Assembly: GCA_024235955.1 (NCBI GenBank)
Contig: JACKLJ010000004.1
Span: 243,449 to 307,448 of the forward strand
Origin: Burkholderiaceae bacterium
GTDB taxonomy: Bacteria > Pseudomonadota > Gammaproteobacteria > Burkholderiales > Burkholderiaceae_C
Reading direction: 5' to 3'
Length of the DNA: 64,000 nt
The translations under genes were made by a program, and so were the position numbers. Shown piece by piece: positions 9,832 to 18,252 of the stretch. The notes under the pieces are model-generated. The model did not search any database. It saw nothing but the letters and a program-made list of their open reading frames with translations, and was not told the origin of the DNA. Within the stretch, counting starts at the first letter, position 1, and every line of letters starts with the position of its first letter.

Positions 9832-10353
9832 ATGCCCGCTCCCTCCCTCCATCTGATAGAAGGCCCCGTTGGCGCGGGCAAGTCCACCTATGCGATGGCG
9901 CTGGCATCGGCCAGCCACGCCGTCCACATCGCGCTTGATGAATGGTTCGCCTGCCTCTTCAGCCCCGACCGCCCGGAATCGGACGTGATTCCGTGGTACG
10001 TCGAGCACAAGGATCGGCTGGTTGAACTGATCTGGAACCACAGCAAGCGTCTGCTCGACAGCGGCTGCTCCGTCGTGCTGGAACTGGGCCTGATCCAGCA
10101 GGCGCCTCGCATGGATTTCTGCAACCGCCTGCAGGCCGAGGGCTACGACTTCACGGTTCATGTGCTGGATGCCCCGATCGAGCTGCGCCGCGAGCGCGTC
10201 AGGCAAAGGAATCAGCAGAAGGGCGCCACGTTTTCCATGGTCGTGCCGGACCACATCTTTGAGATCGCGAGCCGCCAGTGGCAGCCACCCGATGAGGTCG
10301 AGTGCACCCAATTCCGCGTGAAGTTCGTGGGCACTGGTGCAAACGATGGCTAG
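9832..10353 (+). CDS. P-loop ATPase / kinase-like protein
   Basis: This 173-residue protein begins PSLHLIEGPVGAGKSTYA, a Walker A loop at residues about 9-16. It continues with a DEWFACLF segment typical of small nucleoside- or antibiotic-kinase-like AAA proteins (the zeta-toxin/chloramphenicol phosphotransferase type), an SVVLELG Walker B-like strand and an arginine-rich lid (LRRERVRQRNQQKG). It probably phosphorylates a small molecule with ATP; the substrate is unknown. ATG 9832 is preferred, because the in-frame ATG at 9730 would add 34 unconserved residues. It is flanked by other orphan genes and may be part of a small accessory cluster. Confidence 0.75.
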   Translation: MPAPSLHLIEGPVGAGKSTYAMALASASHAVHIALDEWFACLFSPDRPESDVIPWYVEHKDRLVELIWNHSKRLLDSGCSVVLELGLIQQAPRMDFCNRLQAEGYDFTVHVLDAPIELRRERVRQRNQQKGATFSMVVPDHIFEIASRQWQPPDEVECTQFRVKFVGTGANDG

Positions 10354-10469
10354 CCTGTTCGCGGCGCCGTCACCAACCCCTTGAACGGCTGCGCGCGCTC
10401 GTTTAGGGAAGATCCGCTACCCTGCAGTCAGGACCGATCAACGGCGCCGGGAAGCGCAGGAGGCCGCAA

Positions 10470-10943
10470 ATGACAGCCGATCTATCGTCAGTGCTTCAGG
10501 CGCACGAGAACACATCCAGGGAGCCGGAGGTGCTTCGGCTTGCGTTCGCCCTGGCCTGCGCCGAGCGCGTGCGCCATCTGCTGGAGGACGAGGGCGTGGT
10601 CCGCTGTCTCGACACGCTTGCCGACTACCTAGTCGGCTCGGTCGACCGGGCGGCTCTGGAGCGGGCTGCATCCGATTCGGCCGCGCTGGCCAATCGGCAT
10701 CAGGGTTCGCGCTCGCTGGACGGCGTTGGCCATGCAGCGGTGTCCGCAAGCTATGCGGTGGCCAACGCGGTGGCGGGTCGTGCAATTCAGGCCGCCGACT
10801 ATGCCGCCTATGCGGCGGTCTACGGGGCTGGCGGCTATGGGGCCACCAGCGACCCCGAGTCGTTTGTCCCGGAAAGGTCCTGGCAGAGAGCCCGGCTCGA
10901 TCAGTTGGCCGGCGAGCTGCGCGATGCAGATGGCGCTGCCTGA
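10470..10943 (+). CDS. Putative immunity-like (Imm5-type) protein
   Basis: This 157-residue, alanine-rich helical protein has AGGAGG-type spacing (GGAGGCCGCAA) before its ATG. The pattern LACAERVRHLLED, a short Asp/Ala-rich link and repeated alanine-histidine helices (GVGHAAVSASYAVANAVAGR, AADYAAYAAVYGA) resembles the Imm5 immunity family and related putative exonuclease-annotated proteins. Members of that family normally protect against polymorphic toxins, but no toxin gene is next to it here. The assignment is by memory of the helical pattern only. It lies alone between the P-loop gene and the catabolic island. Confidence 0.5.
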   Translation: MTADLSSVLQAHENTSREPEVLRLAFALACAERVRHLLEDEGVVRCLDTLADYLVGSVDRAALERAASDSAALANRHQGSRSLDGVGHAAVSASYAVANAVAGRAIQAADYAAYAAVYGAGGYGATSDPESFVPERSWQRARLDQLAGELRDADGAA

Positions 10944-11075
10944 TCCCGGGCTGGTCCGTGCCCGGAGCGTGGCTGAAGGCAGGCGGGCGAATGACTGGGC
11001 GGCGCTGGCGTTCGCAGCGGACCAGCAGCGGGATGCGCCGCTGCGGGCATCGGCGTTTCGGCGCCTCGCCGGGTA

Positions 11076-12056
11076 TCAGTCCACCGTGGCGCCAGACGCC
11101 TTGATCACCCTGCCCCAGCGAGCGGTTTCGGCACGCACGTAGGCCTCCAGCTGCTTCGGCATCATGGTGTCGGGCTCGAAGCCGTCGGCAGCCAGCTGGG
11201 CGCGCAGCGTTCGCTGGTTCATCACCCTGGCGAGTGCTTCTGCATATTTTTCAACCGTTGCCTGGGGCGTGCCCGCCGGAGCCACCAGGCTCTGCCAGGC
11301 CACGCCCTGGAAGCCGGCGGTGCCTGGCACCCCGGATTCCGCGACCGTCGGCACTTCCGTGAGCGCGGGCTGGCGCCGTGCGGAGGTCACGCCCAGCGCA
11401 CGCAGGCGCCCCGCGCGGATGTGCGGCAGGGCCGGCAGGATGTCACTGAACATCACGTCGATATGGCCGCCCAGCAGGTCTGCAACGGCGGGTGCACTGC
11501 CCTTGTAGGGAATCTGCGTGAGACGGGCGCCGGTGGCCACTTTGAACATCTCCGCCACGAGGTGCTGCGGGCTGCCATTGCCGGCGGACCCGTAACTCAT
11601 GGCTTCCGGCCTGGTTTTCGACATCGACACCAGATCCGCAATGGATCGCACCGGCGAATTGGCGTTGACCACGACCACCAGGGGCACGATGCCGATCAGC
11701 CCGACAGGGGCGAAATCCTTGGCGGGGTCGTAGTTCAGCTTTCTGTAGAGCCACGGGTTGATGGCCAGCGTCGAGCTGGTGGCCACCAGCAGCGTGTTGC
11801 CGTCGGCCGGCGCGCGGGCCACCAACGCAGCACCCACGCCGCTGCCGGCGCCAGGCTTGTTCTCGACGATGATCGTGCGGCCGAGCAGGGGCGCCATCTC
11901 GCGGGCCAGCATGCGGCCGAGGATGTCGGTCGTGCCGCCGGGTGCGTAGGGCACGACGATGGTGATGGCACCCTCCGGCTGAGCCAGCAGCGGGAGGGGC
12001 AGGGCTGCCGCCGCGGCCAGGCCTGCCGAGCGTGCCAGGAGTTGTCGGCGCATCAT
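11076..12056 (-). CDS. Bug-family tripartite tricarboxylate transporter substrate-binding protein
   Basis: This 326-residue periplasmic solute-binding protein of the Bug (TctC-like) family would capture a carboxylate in the periplasm. The signal peptide begins MMRRQLLARSAGLAAAAALP and is cleaved near LLA-QPEG. Family motifs visible are ITIVVPYAPGGTTDILGR, VENKPGAGSGVGA and ALGVTSARRQPALTEVPTVAE. The start at 12056 gives a clean signal peptide; an upstream GTG at 12104 overlaps the monooxygenase stop (GTGA) and cannot be excluded. No TctA or TctB membrane subunits are encoded nearby, as is usual for Bug proteins in this order. Confidence 0.9.
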   Translation of the reverse strand: MMRRQLLARSAGLAAAAALPLPLLAQPEGAITIVVPYAPGGTTDILGRMLAREMAPLLGRTIIVENKPGAGSGVGAALVARAPADGNTLLVATSSTLAINPWLYRKLNYDPAKDFAPVGLIGIVPLVVVVNANSPVRSIADLVSMSKTRPEAMSYGSAGNGSPQHLVAEMFKVATGARLTQIPYKGSAPAVADLLGGHIDVMFSDILPALPHIRAGRLRALGVTSARRQPALTEVPTVAESGVPGTAGFQGVAWQSLVAPAGTPQATVEKYAEALARVMNQRTLRAQLAADGFEPDTMMPKQLEAYVRAETARWGRVIKASGATVD

Positions 12057-12100
12057 GGGGTGGCTTTCTGGTGTTGGTACGGGCACGCCCATGCGCGGGC

Positions 12101-13249
12101 TCACACGGGCACCGTCGCGGGGTCGTAGTCGAGCAGGCCGCGATCCTGGGCCGTGCGCCGCTTCTTGCTGGGGTCCTGAAGGGTGAGGCCTTCCTCGCGG
12201 GAAGAAAGCTGAACCAGGGTGCCGCGCGGCCGGCGTGCTTCTTCATACCGCCGCAAAGCCTCGTCAGGCGTTGCCGAGATCGCGAACGCGCGACCCAGGA
12301 GGAGCGCATCCTCGATGGCCATGCAGGCACCCTGGCCTAGAAACGGTGTCATCGGATGGGCGGCGTCGCCCAGCATCGTCACGCGGCCGACGGTCCATTG
12401 CTTCAGTGGCTCGCGGTCGCGCAGCCCCCACTTGAACACGTCGCCTGCGGGTATGTTGCGAATCAGCTCGAGCAGGTCGGGTTCGTAGCCGGCAAAGGCG
12501 CGTGCGAATTCGTCGTTGGTGGCCGGGATGGCCCAGCCTTCCTCTTCCCAGGCATCCGACTGAACCAGACCCACCAGGTTCATGATCCTGCCACCACGCA
12601 GCGGGTAGCAGAGCAGGTAGCGCCCCGGGCCCGCGGCCATGACGGAATCGCGCTGCCGGACGCTCGCGGGCACCAGCGCTTCAGGGATCAGGGCGCGGAA
12701 GGCGATCTGGCCGTTGAACTTCGGCTGCTCGTCGGGGAAAAGAAAGGTCCGGACGGCCGAGGCGTTGCCGTCCGCGCCCACCAGCACATCCGCGCGCGCG
12801 GTTCCGCCACCGGCAAACCTGGCTGTCACGCCCGCGCCGTCCTGCTCGAGCCCGACAAACTCGGAATGGGCATGGAGGCAGTGCGGATCTTGGGCCAGCA
12901 CCGACTTCATCAGGAGGTTGTGCAGGTCGGCCCGGTACACGCCGAGCGATGCCAGCCCGCTCTTGCGGCGGATGTCTTCGCTGGACACCGCGCGCAGCAC
13001 TTCGCCCGTGGCGAAATGGCAGGTGTGGAAGACCGCGATGGTGCTGGAGCAGGCTTCCAGCGCCTCGTCCACGCCCAGATCCTGCAGGGCACGCCGTGCA
13101 TTGGCCGTGATGACCACGCCGGCGCCGATTTCACGGATCTCCTTCGCCCGCTCATAGACGGCCACGCGAAAGCCCCTGCGTTGCAAGGCCAGGGCCGCCG
13201 CCAGGCCACCGATGCCTGCCCCGATGATCGCAATCTGCTTTACGTCCAC
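12101..13249 (-). CDS. FAD-dependent monooxygenase (aromatic acid hydroxylase family)
   Basis: This 382-residue class A flavoprotein monooxygenase has the dinucleotide motif IAIIGAGIGGLAAALALQRR at its N-terminus, the DG motif VLVGADGNASAVR near residue 160 and the GD motif GRVTMLGDAAHPMTPFLGQG near residue 290. It uses NAD(P)H and O2 to hydroxylate an aromatic acid; salicylate and 6-hydroxynicotinate hydroxylases are the closest relatives that I recall, but the substrate cannot be fixed from sequence. It lies between two Bug solute-binding protein genes on the same strand and opposite a LysR regulator, so it probably acts on the compound they bind. Confidence 0.88.
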   Translation of the reverse strand: MDVKQIAIIGAGIGGLAAALALQRRGFRVAVYERAKEIREIGAGVVITANARRALQDLGVDEALEACSSTIAVFHTCHFATGEVLRAVSSEDIRRKSGLASLGVYRADLHNLLMKSVLAQDPHCLHAHSEFVGLEQDGAGVTARFAGGGTARADVLVGADGNASAVRTFLFPDEQPKFNGQIAFRALIPEALVPASVRQRDSVMAAGPGRYLLCYPLRGGRIMNLVGLVQSDAWEEEGWAIPATNDEFARAFAGYEPDLLELIRNIPAGDVFKWGLRDREPLKQWTVGRVTMLGDAAHPMTPFLGQGACMAIEDALLLGRAFAISATPDEALRRYEEARRPRGTLVQLSSREEGLTLQDPSKKRRTAQDRGLLDYDPATVPV

Positions 13250-13349
13250 AACGTCTCTTCCTTCACGGTCTTGCCTGGGTACGTTTTTTTGCCGGTGCGC
13301 GGTTTCGCCGCTCGGTTGCCGGAACGCAGCCGTTGGCCACGCCGGCCGT

Positions 13350-14333
13350 TCAGTCCAGTTTGATGTGGCCTTTGCGGATCACGTTGGCCCACTTCGAGGT
13401 TTCGCTACGGATGAAGGCCTCGAACTCCGACGGCGAGTCGGGCGCGGGTTCAAGACCGCTGTTGCGCAGGCTGGTCTTGACGTTCTCGTCGTTCAGGGCA
13501 GCGACGAATTCCTTGTTCAGCAGCGTGATGACGGGGGCGGGCGTGCCGGCCGGCGCAACCAGGCCGAACCAGCCGGTCGATTCGTAACCGGGCAATCCGG
13601 CTTCGGCCATCGTCGGGACGTCCGGGAGCGCTGGCAGGCGCGCCGCGCTTGTCACGGCATAGGGCACCAGTTTGCCGGCCTTGATCTGCTGCAACGAGGC
13701 CGGCAGGTCGGTCATGACGAGCGACACCTGATCCGAGAGAACGGCCAGGGTCGCCGGCCCCGATCCCTTGAAGGGGACCGACACCAGCTTGACATCCGCC
13801 ATCTGCTCGAAGAGCGCCGTCGACAGGTGCATCGCCGTTCCGTTGCCGCCATGCGCGATCGACAGCTTGCCCGGCTGGGATTTCGCCAGCGCCAGGAGGT
13901 CCTTCAGGTTCTTGGCAGGCAGGCTGGGGGCGCCGGCAAGGACGAAGGGGATGTTGGCGAGCAGGGTGATGGGGCGGAAGTCCTTCTGCGCATCGAACGG
14001 CATCTGCGCATAGAGGCTGGCGTTCGCGGCCAGGGCACCGGCTGCGCCCACGCCCAGCGTGTAGCCATCGGCAGGTGACTTGGCCACCATGGCCAGGCCG
14101 ATGTTGCCGCCGGCCCCCGGCTTGTTGTCGATGACCATCTGCTGGCCGAGCTTCTCGCCGATGCGCGGCGCCATGACCCGCAACATGGCGTCCGAACTGC
14201 CGCCCGGCGGGAACGTCACGACGACGCGGATGGGCTTGTTGGGAAAGTCGCCCGCCTGGGCGATGGCGGCCGACGGGGCGCCCAGTGCGAACACCGCTGC
14301 CAGCAAGGCGGTTCTTCGGTCGAGAAGAGTCAC
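13350..14333 (-). CDS. Bug-family tripartite tricarboxylate transporter substrate-binding protein
   Basis: This is a 327-residue second Bug-family periplasmic binding protein, the first gene of the minus-strand unit. The signal peptide is MTLLDRRTALLAAVFALGAP with cleavage near AIA-QAGD. Motifs are IRVVVTFPPGGSSDAMLRVM, VIDNKPGAGGNIGLAMVAKS and the typical VTSAARLPALPDVPTMAEAG. It is only moderately like the other Bug protein at 11076-12056, so it is a paralogue and not a recent duplicate. It faces the LysR gene across a 112 bp intergenic region that holds a 13 bp palindrome, which suggests that LysR controls this unit. Confidence 0.92.
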   Translation of the reverse strand: MTLLDRRTALLAAVFALGAPSAAIAQAGDFPNKPIRVVVTFPPGGSSDAMLRVMAPRIGEKLGQQMVIDNKPGAGGNIGLAMVAKSPADGYTLGVGAAGALAANASLYAQMPFDAQKDFRPITLLANIPFVLAGAPSLPAKNLKDLLALAKSQPGKLSIAHGGNGTAMHLSTALFEQMADVKLVSVPFKGSGPATLAVLSDQVSLVMTDLPASLQQIKAGKLVPYAVTSAARLPALPDVPTMAEAGLPGYESTGWFGLVAPAGTPAPVITLLNKEFVAALNDENVKTSLRNSGLEPAPDSPSEFEAFIRSETSKWANVIRKGHIKLD

Positions 14334-14382
14334 GTTGTCTCCTTGGAAAGGGCCTCCTGCGGATGGGTGGCCTCACGCATTG

Positions 14383-14395
14383 ATTTGAGTCAAAT
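14383..14395. promoter_or_regulatory. Candidate LysR operator (T-N11-A palindrome)
   Basis: The palindrome ATTTGAGTCAAAT (six-base arms around one G) lies between the divergent Bug and LysR start codons, inside a short AT-rich patch. It fits the T-N11-A form of LysR-type binding sites. A TATCTA hexamer at 14420-14425 could be the lysR -10 element. Confidence 0.55.
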
Positions 14396-14445
14396 TCAAT
14401 TCATTCGTAAATCGAAATTTATCTAACCATCTATGATGTTTCTTC

Positions 14446-15360
14446 ATGAGAAAAGACGGGTTTCGCTCGCCGACGGTCAAGCAGTTGCGGGCTTTCGTGG
14501 CCGTCTACCAGCAGGGGCAGCTCAGTGCGGCCGCGGCCCAGCTCTGCGTGACCCAATCGGCGGTCAGTGTGCTCATCCGGCAGCTTGAAGACGGCTTGGG
14601 CGTGCGGCTGTTTGACCGCACCACGCGGTCGCTCCAGCCCACCATGGCGGCTCACGACGCGGTGGAGGTGGCGGAGCGCGTGCTCCGGGACATCGATTCG
14701 ATGGGAACGGGCCTGAAAGACCTCTCGGCGCTGCGGCGGGGGCGGGTCACGGTCGCTGTGACGCCGACCCTGGGCGAGATTCTTTTGCCGCCCGTCGTTC
14801 AGGCCTTCGTGCGCGGCCACCCGAACGTGCAGGTGGACATCGACGACTGCGCGCCCGACCAGTTCCTCAGCCGGGTGATCGGCGAGCAGGCCGATTTCGG
14901 CATCGGCACGCCGGAGCGCTCGGGCGATGGCGTGCGGATGGAGAAGCTGCTGGACGACCACCTGAGCCTGGTATGTCGAAGCGACGATCCGCTGGCCGGG
15001 CGCAGGACGGTGCGCTGGTCGGACCTGGACCGGATCCCGGTGATCACCGTCAGGCCTGGCTACGGCATCCGTCCCTTGATCGAGCAGTCGGCGGCGCAGG
15101 CGGGCGTGCGCCTGAACGTGGCGCACGACGTCACGTTCCTGGCGACCGCGTTGTGGATGACTGGTGCGGGCCAGGGCGCTGCGATCATGCCGGCCGCCTA
15201 TGTGGCTTATGCGCGGGATCCGCTGCTGGTGGCGCGGCCGCTGGTGTCTCCCAGGGTGTCGAGGAACATCTACATCGTGACCAGACAGCGCCGTTCGCTT
15301 TCTCCTGCGGCAGCGGAGTTCATCAGGGTGCTGAAGGATGTGACGCGGCGGGCCGTCTAG
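14446..15360 (+). CDS. LysR-family transcriptional regulator
   Basis: This 304-residue regulator has an N-terminal winged helix-turn-helix (PTVKQLRAFVAVYQQGQLSA, TQSAVSVLIRQLEDGLGVRLFDR) and a C-terminal effector-binding domain that starts RRGRVTVAVTPTLGEILLPP. It probably controls the divergent monooxygenase and Bug genes in response to their substrate. The stop codon TAG is formed by TA of the chromosome plus the first G of the MITE-like element that follows, so its original C-terminus may have been slightly different. Confidence 0.92.
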   Translation: MRKDGFRSPTVKQLRAFVAVYQQGQLSAAAAQLCVTQSAVSVLIRQLEDGLGVRLFDRTTRSLQPTMAAHDAVEVAERVLRDIDSMGTGLKDLSALRRGRVTVAVTPTLGEILLPPVVQAFVRGHPNVQVDIDDCAPDQFLSRVIGEQADFGIGTPERSGDGVRMEKLLDDHLSLVCRSDDPLAGRRTVRWSDLDRIPVITVRPGYGIRPLIEQSAAQAGVRLNVAHDVTFLATALWMTGAGQGAAIMPAAYVAYARDPLLVARPLVSPRVSRNIYIVTRQRRSLSPAAAEFIRVLKDVTRRAV

Positions 15361-15626
15361 GGCCTGTCAACGCTATTTCTGGGCGTGCGAACTGGCTTGA
15401 AACGGTGCCAATCGAGGCGCCGTGCGCCGTGCAGACCGGGTGTCTGCACCAGGAGCGCAAGGGCGACTGGTGCCGTTTCAAGCCTGTTCCCTCCGGGTTG
15501 CGACCCGAAAGGGCCATCGCCGGCGTTGCCAGCCTTGGCAAGGTACCTACCTTGCCTGCGGCTGGCGCCTTGGCGCTGGCCCTCTCGGATCGCAACGCAT
15601 CGCCCAAAAATAGCGTGAACAGGCCC
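15360..15626. mobile_element. MITE-like element with 25 bp inverted ends and TA target duplication
   Basis: The 267 bp segment has terminal inverted repeats 15360-15384 and 15602-15626 that match at 22 of 25 positions (GGGCCTGT..ACGCTATTT.TGGGC). TA flanks both ends (15358-15359 and 15627-15628), as expected for a Tc1/mariner/IS630-type target duplication. Inside is a further inverted repeat (TTGAAACGG near 15393 and its complement near 15470-15482). It encodes no transposase. It fills the space between the convergent lysR and ubiM genes and contributes the final G of both TAG stop codons. Confidence 0.82.
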
Positions 15627-16831
15627 TAACCCGTCAGCGACGCCGCCACCATCCGCTTGAACGGCTGCACGCGCTCGCCCACGCGCAGGGCGGCTTCGCG
15701 CAGCAGGCGGGCGGGGGGCGATTCGGCGGTGTAGAGCTGGGCGATGACGCGGGTGGCCTCGTACAGAGGCCGGGTGGCCAGGCGGTGCTGGCGTTCGTAG
15801 CGGCCCAGCAGCGCGGGCGAGGCGATGTCGGCACCGGCGGCGTGCGCGGCGCGCAGCTTGCCGGCCAGCGCCTGCACCGACAGCAGGCCGAAATTGAAGC
15901 CGTGCGCGGTGACCGGGTGCATGCCCACCGCCGCGTCGCCAATGCAGGCGAAGCGCCGCGCCACCATCTGGTGCGGGTACACGCCCACCAGCGGGTAGGC
16001 GTGGCGGGTGCTGGCCAGGCGCATGGCGCCCAACCGGCCGTGGAAGCGCTGTGTCATCTCGGCGCCGAAGGTGGCCTCGTCCAAGGCCAGCAGGGGCTCG
16101 ATCTGCTGATGCGGCAGCGTGAGCACCACCGAGGCGCGGTGCGCGCCGGTGGCCGGGTCGTTGTTCATCGGCAGCAGCGCCAGCGTTTGGCCATGGTCGA
16201 ACCATTCCCAGGCGGCGTGCTCGTGCGGTTGCGCCAGCGTCATCTGGCAGACCAGCATGGTGCGGCCGAAGTCGTGCTGGCTGGCGCCGATGCCCACCGC
16301 GCGCCGGGTGGCGGAAAAGCGGCTGTCGGCGGCCACCAGCAGGCGGGCTTCGTGGCGGCTGCCGTCGGCCAGGGTGACGCGCGCGGCATCGTCCTCACAG
16401 CGCACGCTGGTGATGGCCTGGCCGGTGAGCAGCGTGATGTCGCCGTGTTCTGTGGCCGCGGCCTGTACGGCGTCGAAGGCGGCGCGGCGGATCAGGTGGT
16501 TGGAGACCAGCCAGCCCAGCTCGCTGCTGGCCGTAAGGCCGTGGCCGATGACCATGGCTGCGGGGGAGCCGCCGTTGAGCACGCGCGCATCGCGCAGCGG
16601 CGAGAGGGCAGCGGCGTCAAAGGCTTCGATGCGCTGCCAGAGCCCGAGCTCGCGCAGGGTCTGGGCGGAGCGCTGCGTGAGGGCGATCTCGCGGCCGTCG
16701 AAGGGTGGGTCGGCCAGCGCCGCCTGCGGCAGCTGGTCCACCAGGCCGATGGTCATGCCGTTGCCTGAGAGCGCCCGCGCCAGGCACAGACCCGCCGGGC
16801 CGGCACCGCTGATGAGGAGGTCGAAAGCCAT
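15626..16831 (-). CDS. ubiM: FAD-dependent ubiquinone hydroxylase, UbiM-like
   Basis: This 401-residue flavoprotein of the UbiH/UbiF/COQ6 family has LLISGAGPAGLCLARALSG at the start, a DSRFSATRRAVGI DG-type motif and FACIGDAAVGMHPVTAHGFN near residue 300. The family hydroxylates the aromatic ring of ubiquinone precursors; the HPVTAHGFNFGLLS signature fits the UbiM subgroup that I recall from betaproteobacteria. Alternatives are UbiH or UbiF. The ATG at 16831 puts the Rossmann strand four residues in; another ATG lies at 16843. The TAG stop uses the terminal G of the neighbouring MITE. It follows metK on the same strand after about 90 bp. Confidence 0.75.
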   Translation of the reverse strand: MAFDLLISGAGPAGLCLARALSGNGMTIGLVDQLPQAALADPPFDGREIALTQRSAQTLRELGLWQRIEAFDAAALSPLRDARVLNGGSPAAMVIGHGLTASSELGWLVSNHLIRRAAFDAVQAAATEHGDITLLTGQAITSVRCEDDAARVTLADGSRHEARLLVAADSRFSATRRAVGIGASQHDFGRTMLVCQMTLAQPHEHAAWEWFDHGQTLALLPMNNDPATGAHRASVVLTLPHQQIEPLLALDEATFGAEMTQRFHGRLGAMRLASTRHAYPLVGVYPHQMVARRFACIGDAAVGMHPVTAHGFNFGLLSVQALAGKLRAAHAAGADIASPALLGRYERQHRLATRPLYEATRVIAQLYTAESPPARLLREAALRVGERVQPFKRMVAASLTG

Positions 16832-16922
16832 GGCGCGCAGCATAGGTGCGCGCTGCCAGCAGGGTTTTGATGCAGGTCAGGGCCGACAGCGCGACCCTGA
16901 CGCTGACGCCTTCAGGCGCGCC

Positions 16923-18110
16923 TTACAGGCCGGCGGAGGCGCGCAGCAGGTCGGCCTTGTCGGTGCGCTCCCAGTTGAATTCCGGCTCTTCGCGGCCGAA
17001 GTGGCCGTAGGCGGCGGTCTTCTGGTAGATGGGGCGCTGCAGGTCGAGCATCTCGATGATGCCCTTGGGGCGCAGGTCGAAGTGCTCGCGCACCAGGCGG
17101 GCGATCTCGCCGTCGGGGATCTTGCCCGTGCCTTCGGTGTAGACGGTGATGTTCATCGGCTGCGCCACGCCGATGGCATAGGCCACCTGGATCTGGCACT
17201 GGCGCGCCAGGCCGGCGGCGACGATGTTCTTGGCCACGTAGCGGCAGGCGTAGGCGGCGCTGCGGTCGACCTTGGTCGGGTCCTTGCCGCTGAAGGCGCC
17301 GCCGCCGTGCGGGCAGGCGCCGCCGTAGGTGTCGACGATGATCTTGCGCCCCGTGAGGCCGCAGTCGCCCTGCGGGCCGCCCACCACGAAGCGGCCGGTT
17401 GGGTTGACCAGGTAGCGTGTCTCCTGCAGCCATTCCTTGGGCAGCACGGGCTTGATGATCTCCTCCACCACGGCCTCGATGAAGCTGGCCTTCATCTTGG
17501 TGGCGCTCTCGCTCTGGTCGGGGTGGTGCTGGGTGGAGAGCACCACGGTGTCGATGCTGTGCGGCTTGCCGTCCACGTAGCGCATGGTCACCTGGCTCTT
17601 GGCGTCGGGGCGCAGGAAGGGCAGGCGGCCGTCCTTGCGCAGCTGGGCCTGGCGCTCGACCAGGCGGTGCGCGTAGTAGATGGGCGCGGGCATCAGCTCG
17701 GGCGTCTCGTCGCAGGCGTAGCCGAACATCAGGCCCTGATCGCCGGCGCCGGTGTTCAGGTGGTCGTCGGAAGCCTGGTTGACGCCCTGGGCGATGTCGT
17801 TGCTCTGCTTGTCGTAGGCCACCAGCACCGCGCAGCCCTTGTAGTCGATGCCGTAGTCGGTGTTGTCGTAGCCGATGCGCTGGATGATGTCGCGCGCCAC
17901 CTGGATGTAATCGACCACCGCGTTGGTGGTGATCTCGCCGGCCAGCACCACCAGGCCGGTGTTGGTCAGTGTCTCGGCGGCCACGCGGCTGCGCGGGTCC
18001 TGAGCCAGCAGGGCGTCGAGGATGGCGTCGGAGATCTGGTCGGCCACCTTGTCCGGGTGGCCTTCGGAAACCGATTCGGAAGTGAAGAGAAAGCTGTTCG
18101 CCAGTTCCAT
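16923..18110 (-). CDS. metK: S-adenosylmethionine synthase
   Basis: This 395-residue enzyme makes S-adenosylmethionine from ATP and methionine in the cytosol. The usual full length is present, with the ATP motif SEGHPDKVADQISDAILD, the GAGDQGLMFGYA loop and the P-loop-like GGGAFSGKDPTKVDRSAAY. AAGGAG lies about nine bases before the ATG. The 140 bp region upstream, shared with the divergent acyltransferase gene, contains inverted repeats that could fold in two exclusive ways and may control this gene. Confidence 0.98.
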   Translation of the reverse strand: MELANSFLFTSESVSEGHPDKVADQISDAILDALLAQDPRSRVAAETLTNTGLVVLAGEITTNAVVDYIQVARDIIQRIGYDNTDYGIDYKGCAVLVAYDKQSNDIAQGVNQASDDHLNTGAGDQGLMFGYACDETPELMPAPIYYAHRLVERQAQLRKDGRLPFLRPDAKSQVTMRYVDGKPHSIDTVVLSTQHHPDQSESATKMKASFIEAVVEEIIKPVLPKEWLQETRYLVNPTGRFVVGGPQGDCGLTGRKIIVDTYGGACPHGGGAFSGKDPTKVDRSAAYACRYVAKNIVAAGLARQCQIQVAYAIGVAQPMNITVYTEGTGKIPDGEIARLVREHFDLRPKGIIEMLDLQRPIYQKTAAYGHFGREEPEFNWERTDKADLLRASAGL

Positions 18111-18140
18111 TTGACTAAACTCCTTGGGTCGATAGGGAAT

Positions 18141-18232
18141 CGCGTCGCCGCAACCTCGAGGAGCCCTGGCGAACGCTTTAGCAGAACTTTTTTACGTCGC
18201 CCTGCAAGTTGCTCGGTTAACTCGGCGACGCG
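18141..18232 (-). promoter_or_regulatory. Structured metK leader, candidate RNA switch or attenuator
   Basis: On the minus (metK) strand a 10-base arm (18232-18223, CGCGTCGCCG) can pair perfectly with 18150-18141 (CGGCGACGCG). An inner GCAAC/GTTGC helix (18212-18208 with 18154-18150) adds to that fold. The first arm can instead pair over seven bases with GGCGACG at 18201-18195. The two folds exclude each other. No known SAM or SAH riboswitch class is recognisable by eye. Confidence 0.45.
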
Positions 18233-18252
18233 TCCATTTTAGCCAATCCACC

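Noticed and set aside
18141..18232. Known SAM or SAH riboswitch before metK
   Set aside because: I could not match any known core by eye. It is kept only as a candidate structured leader.
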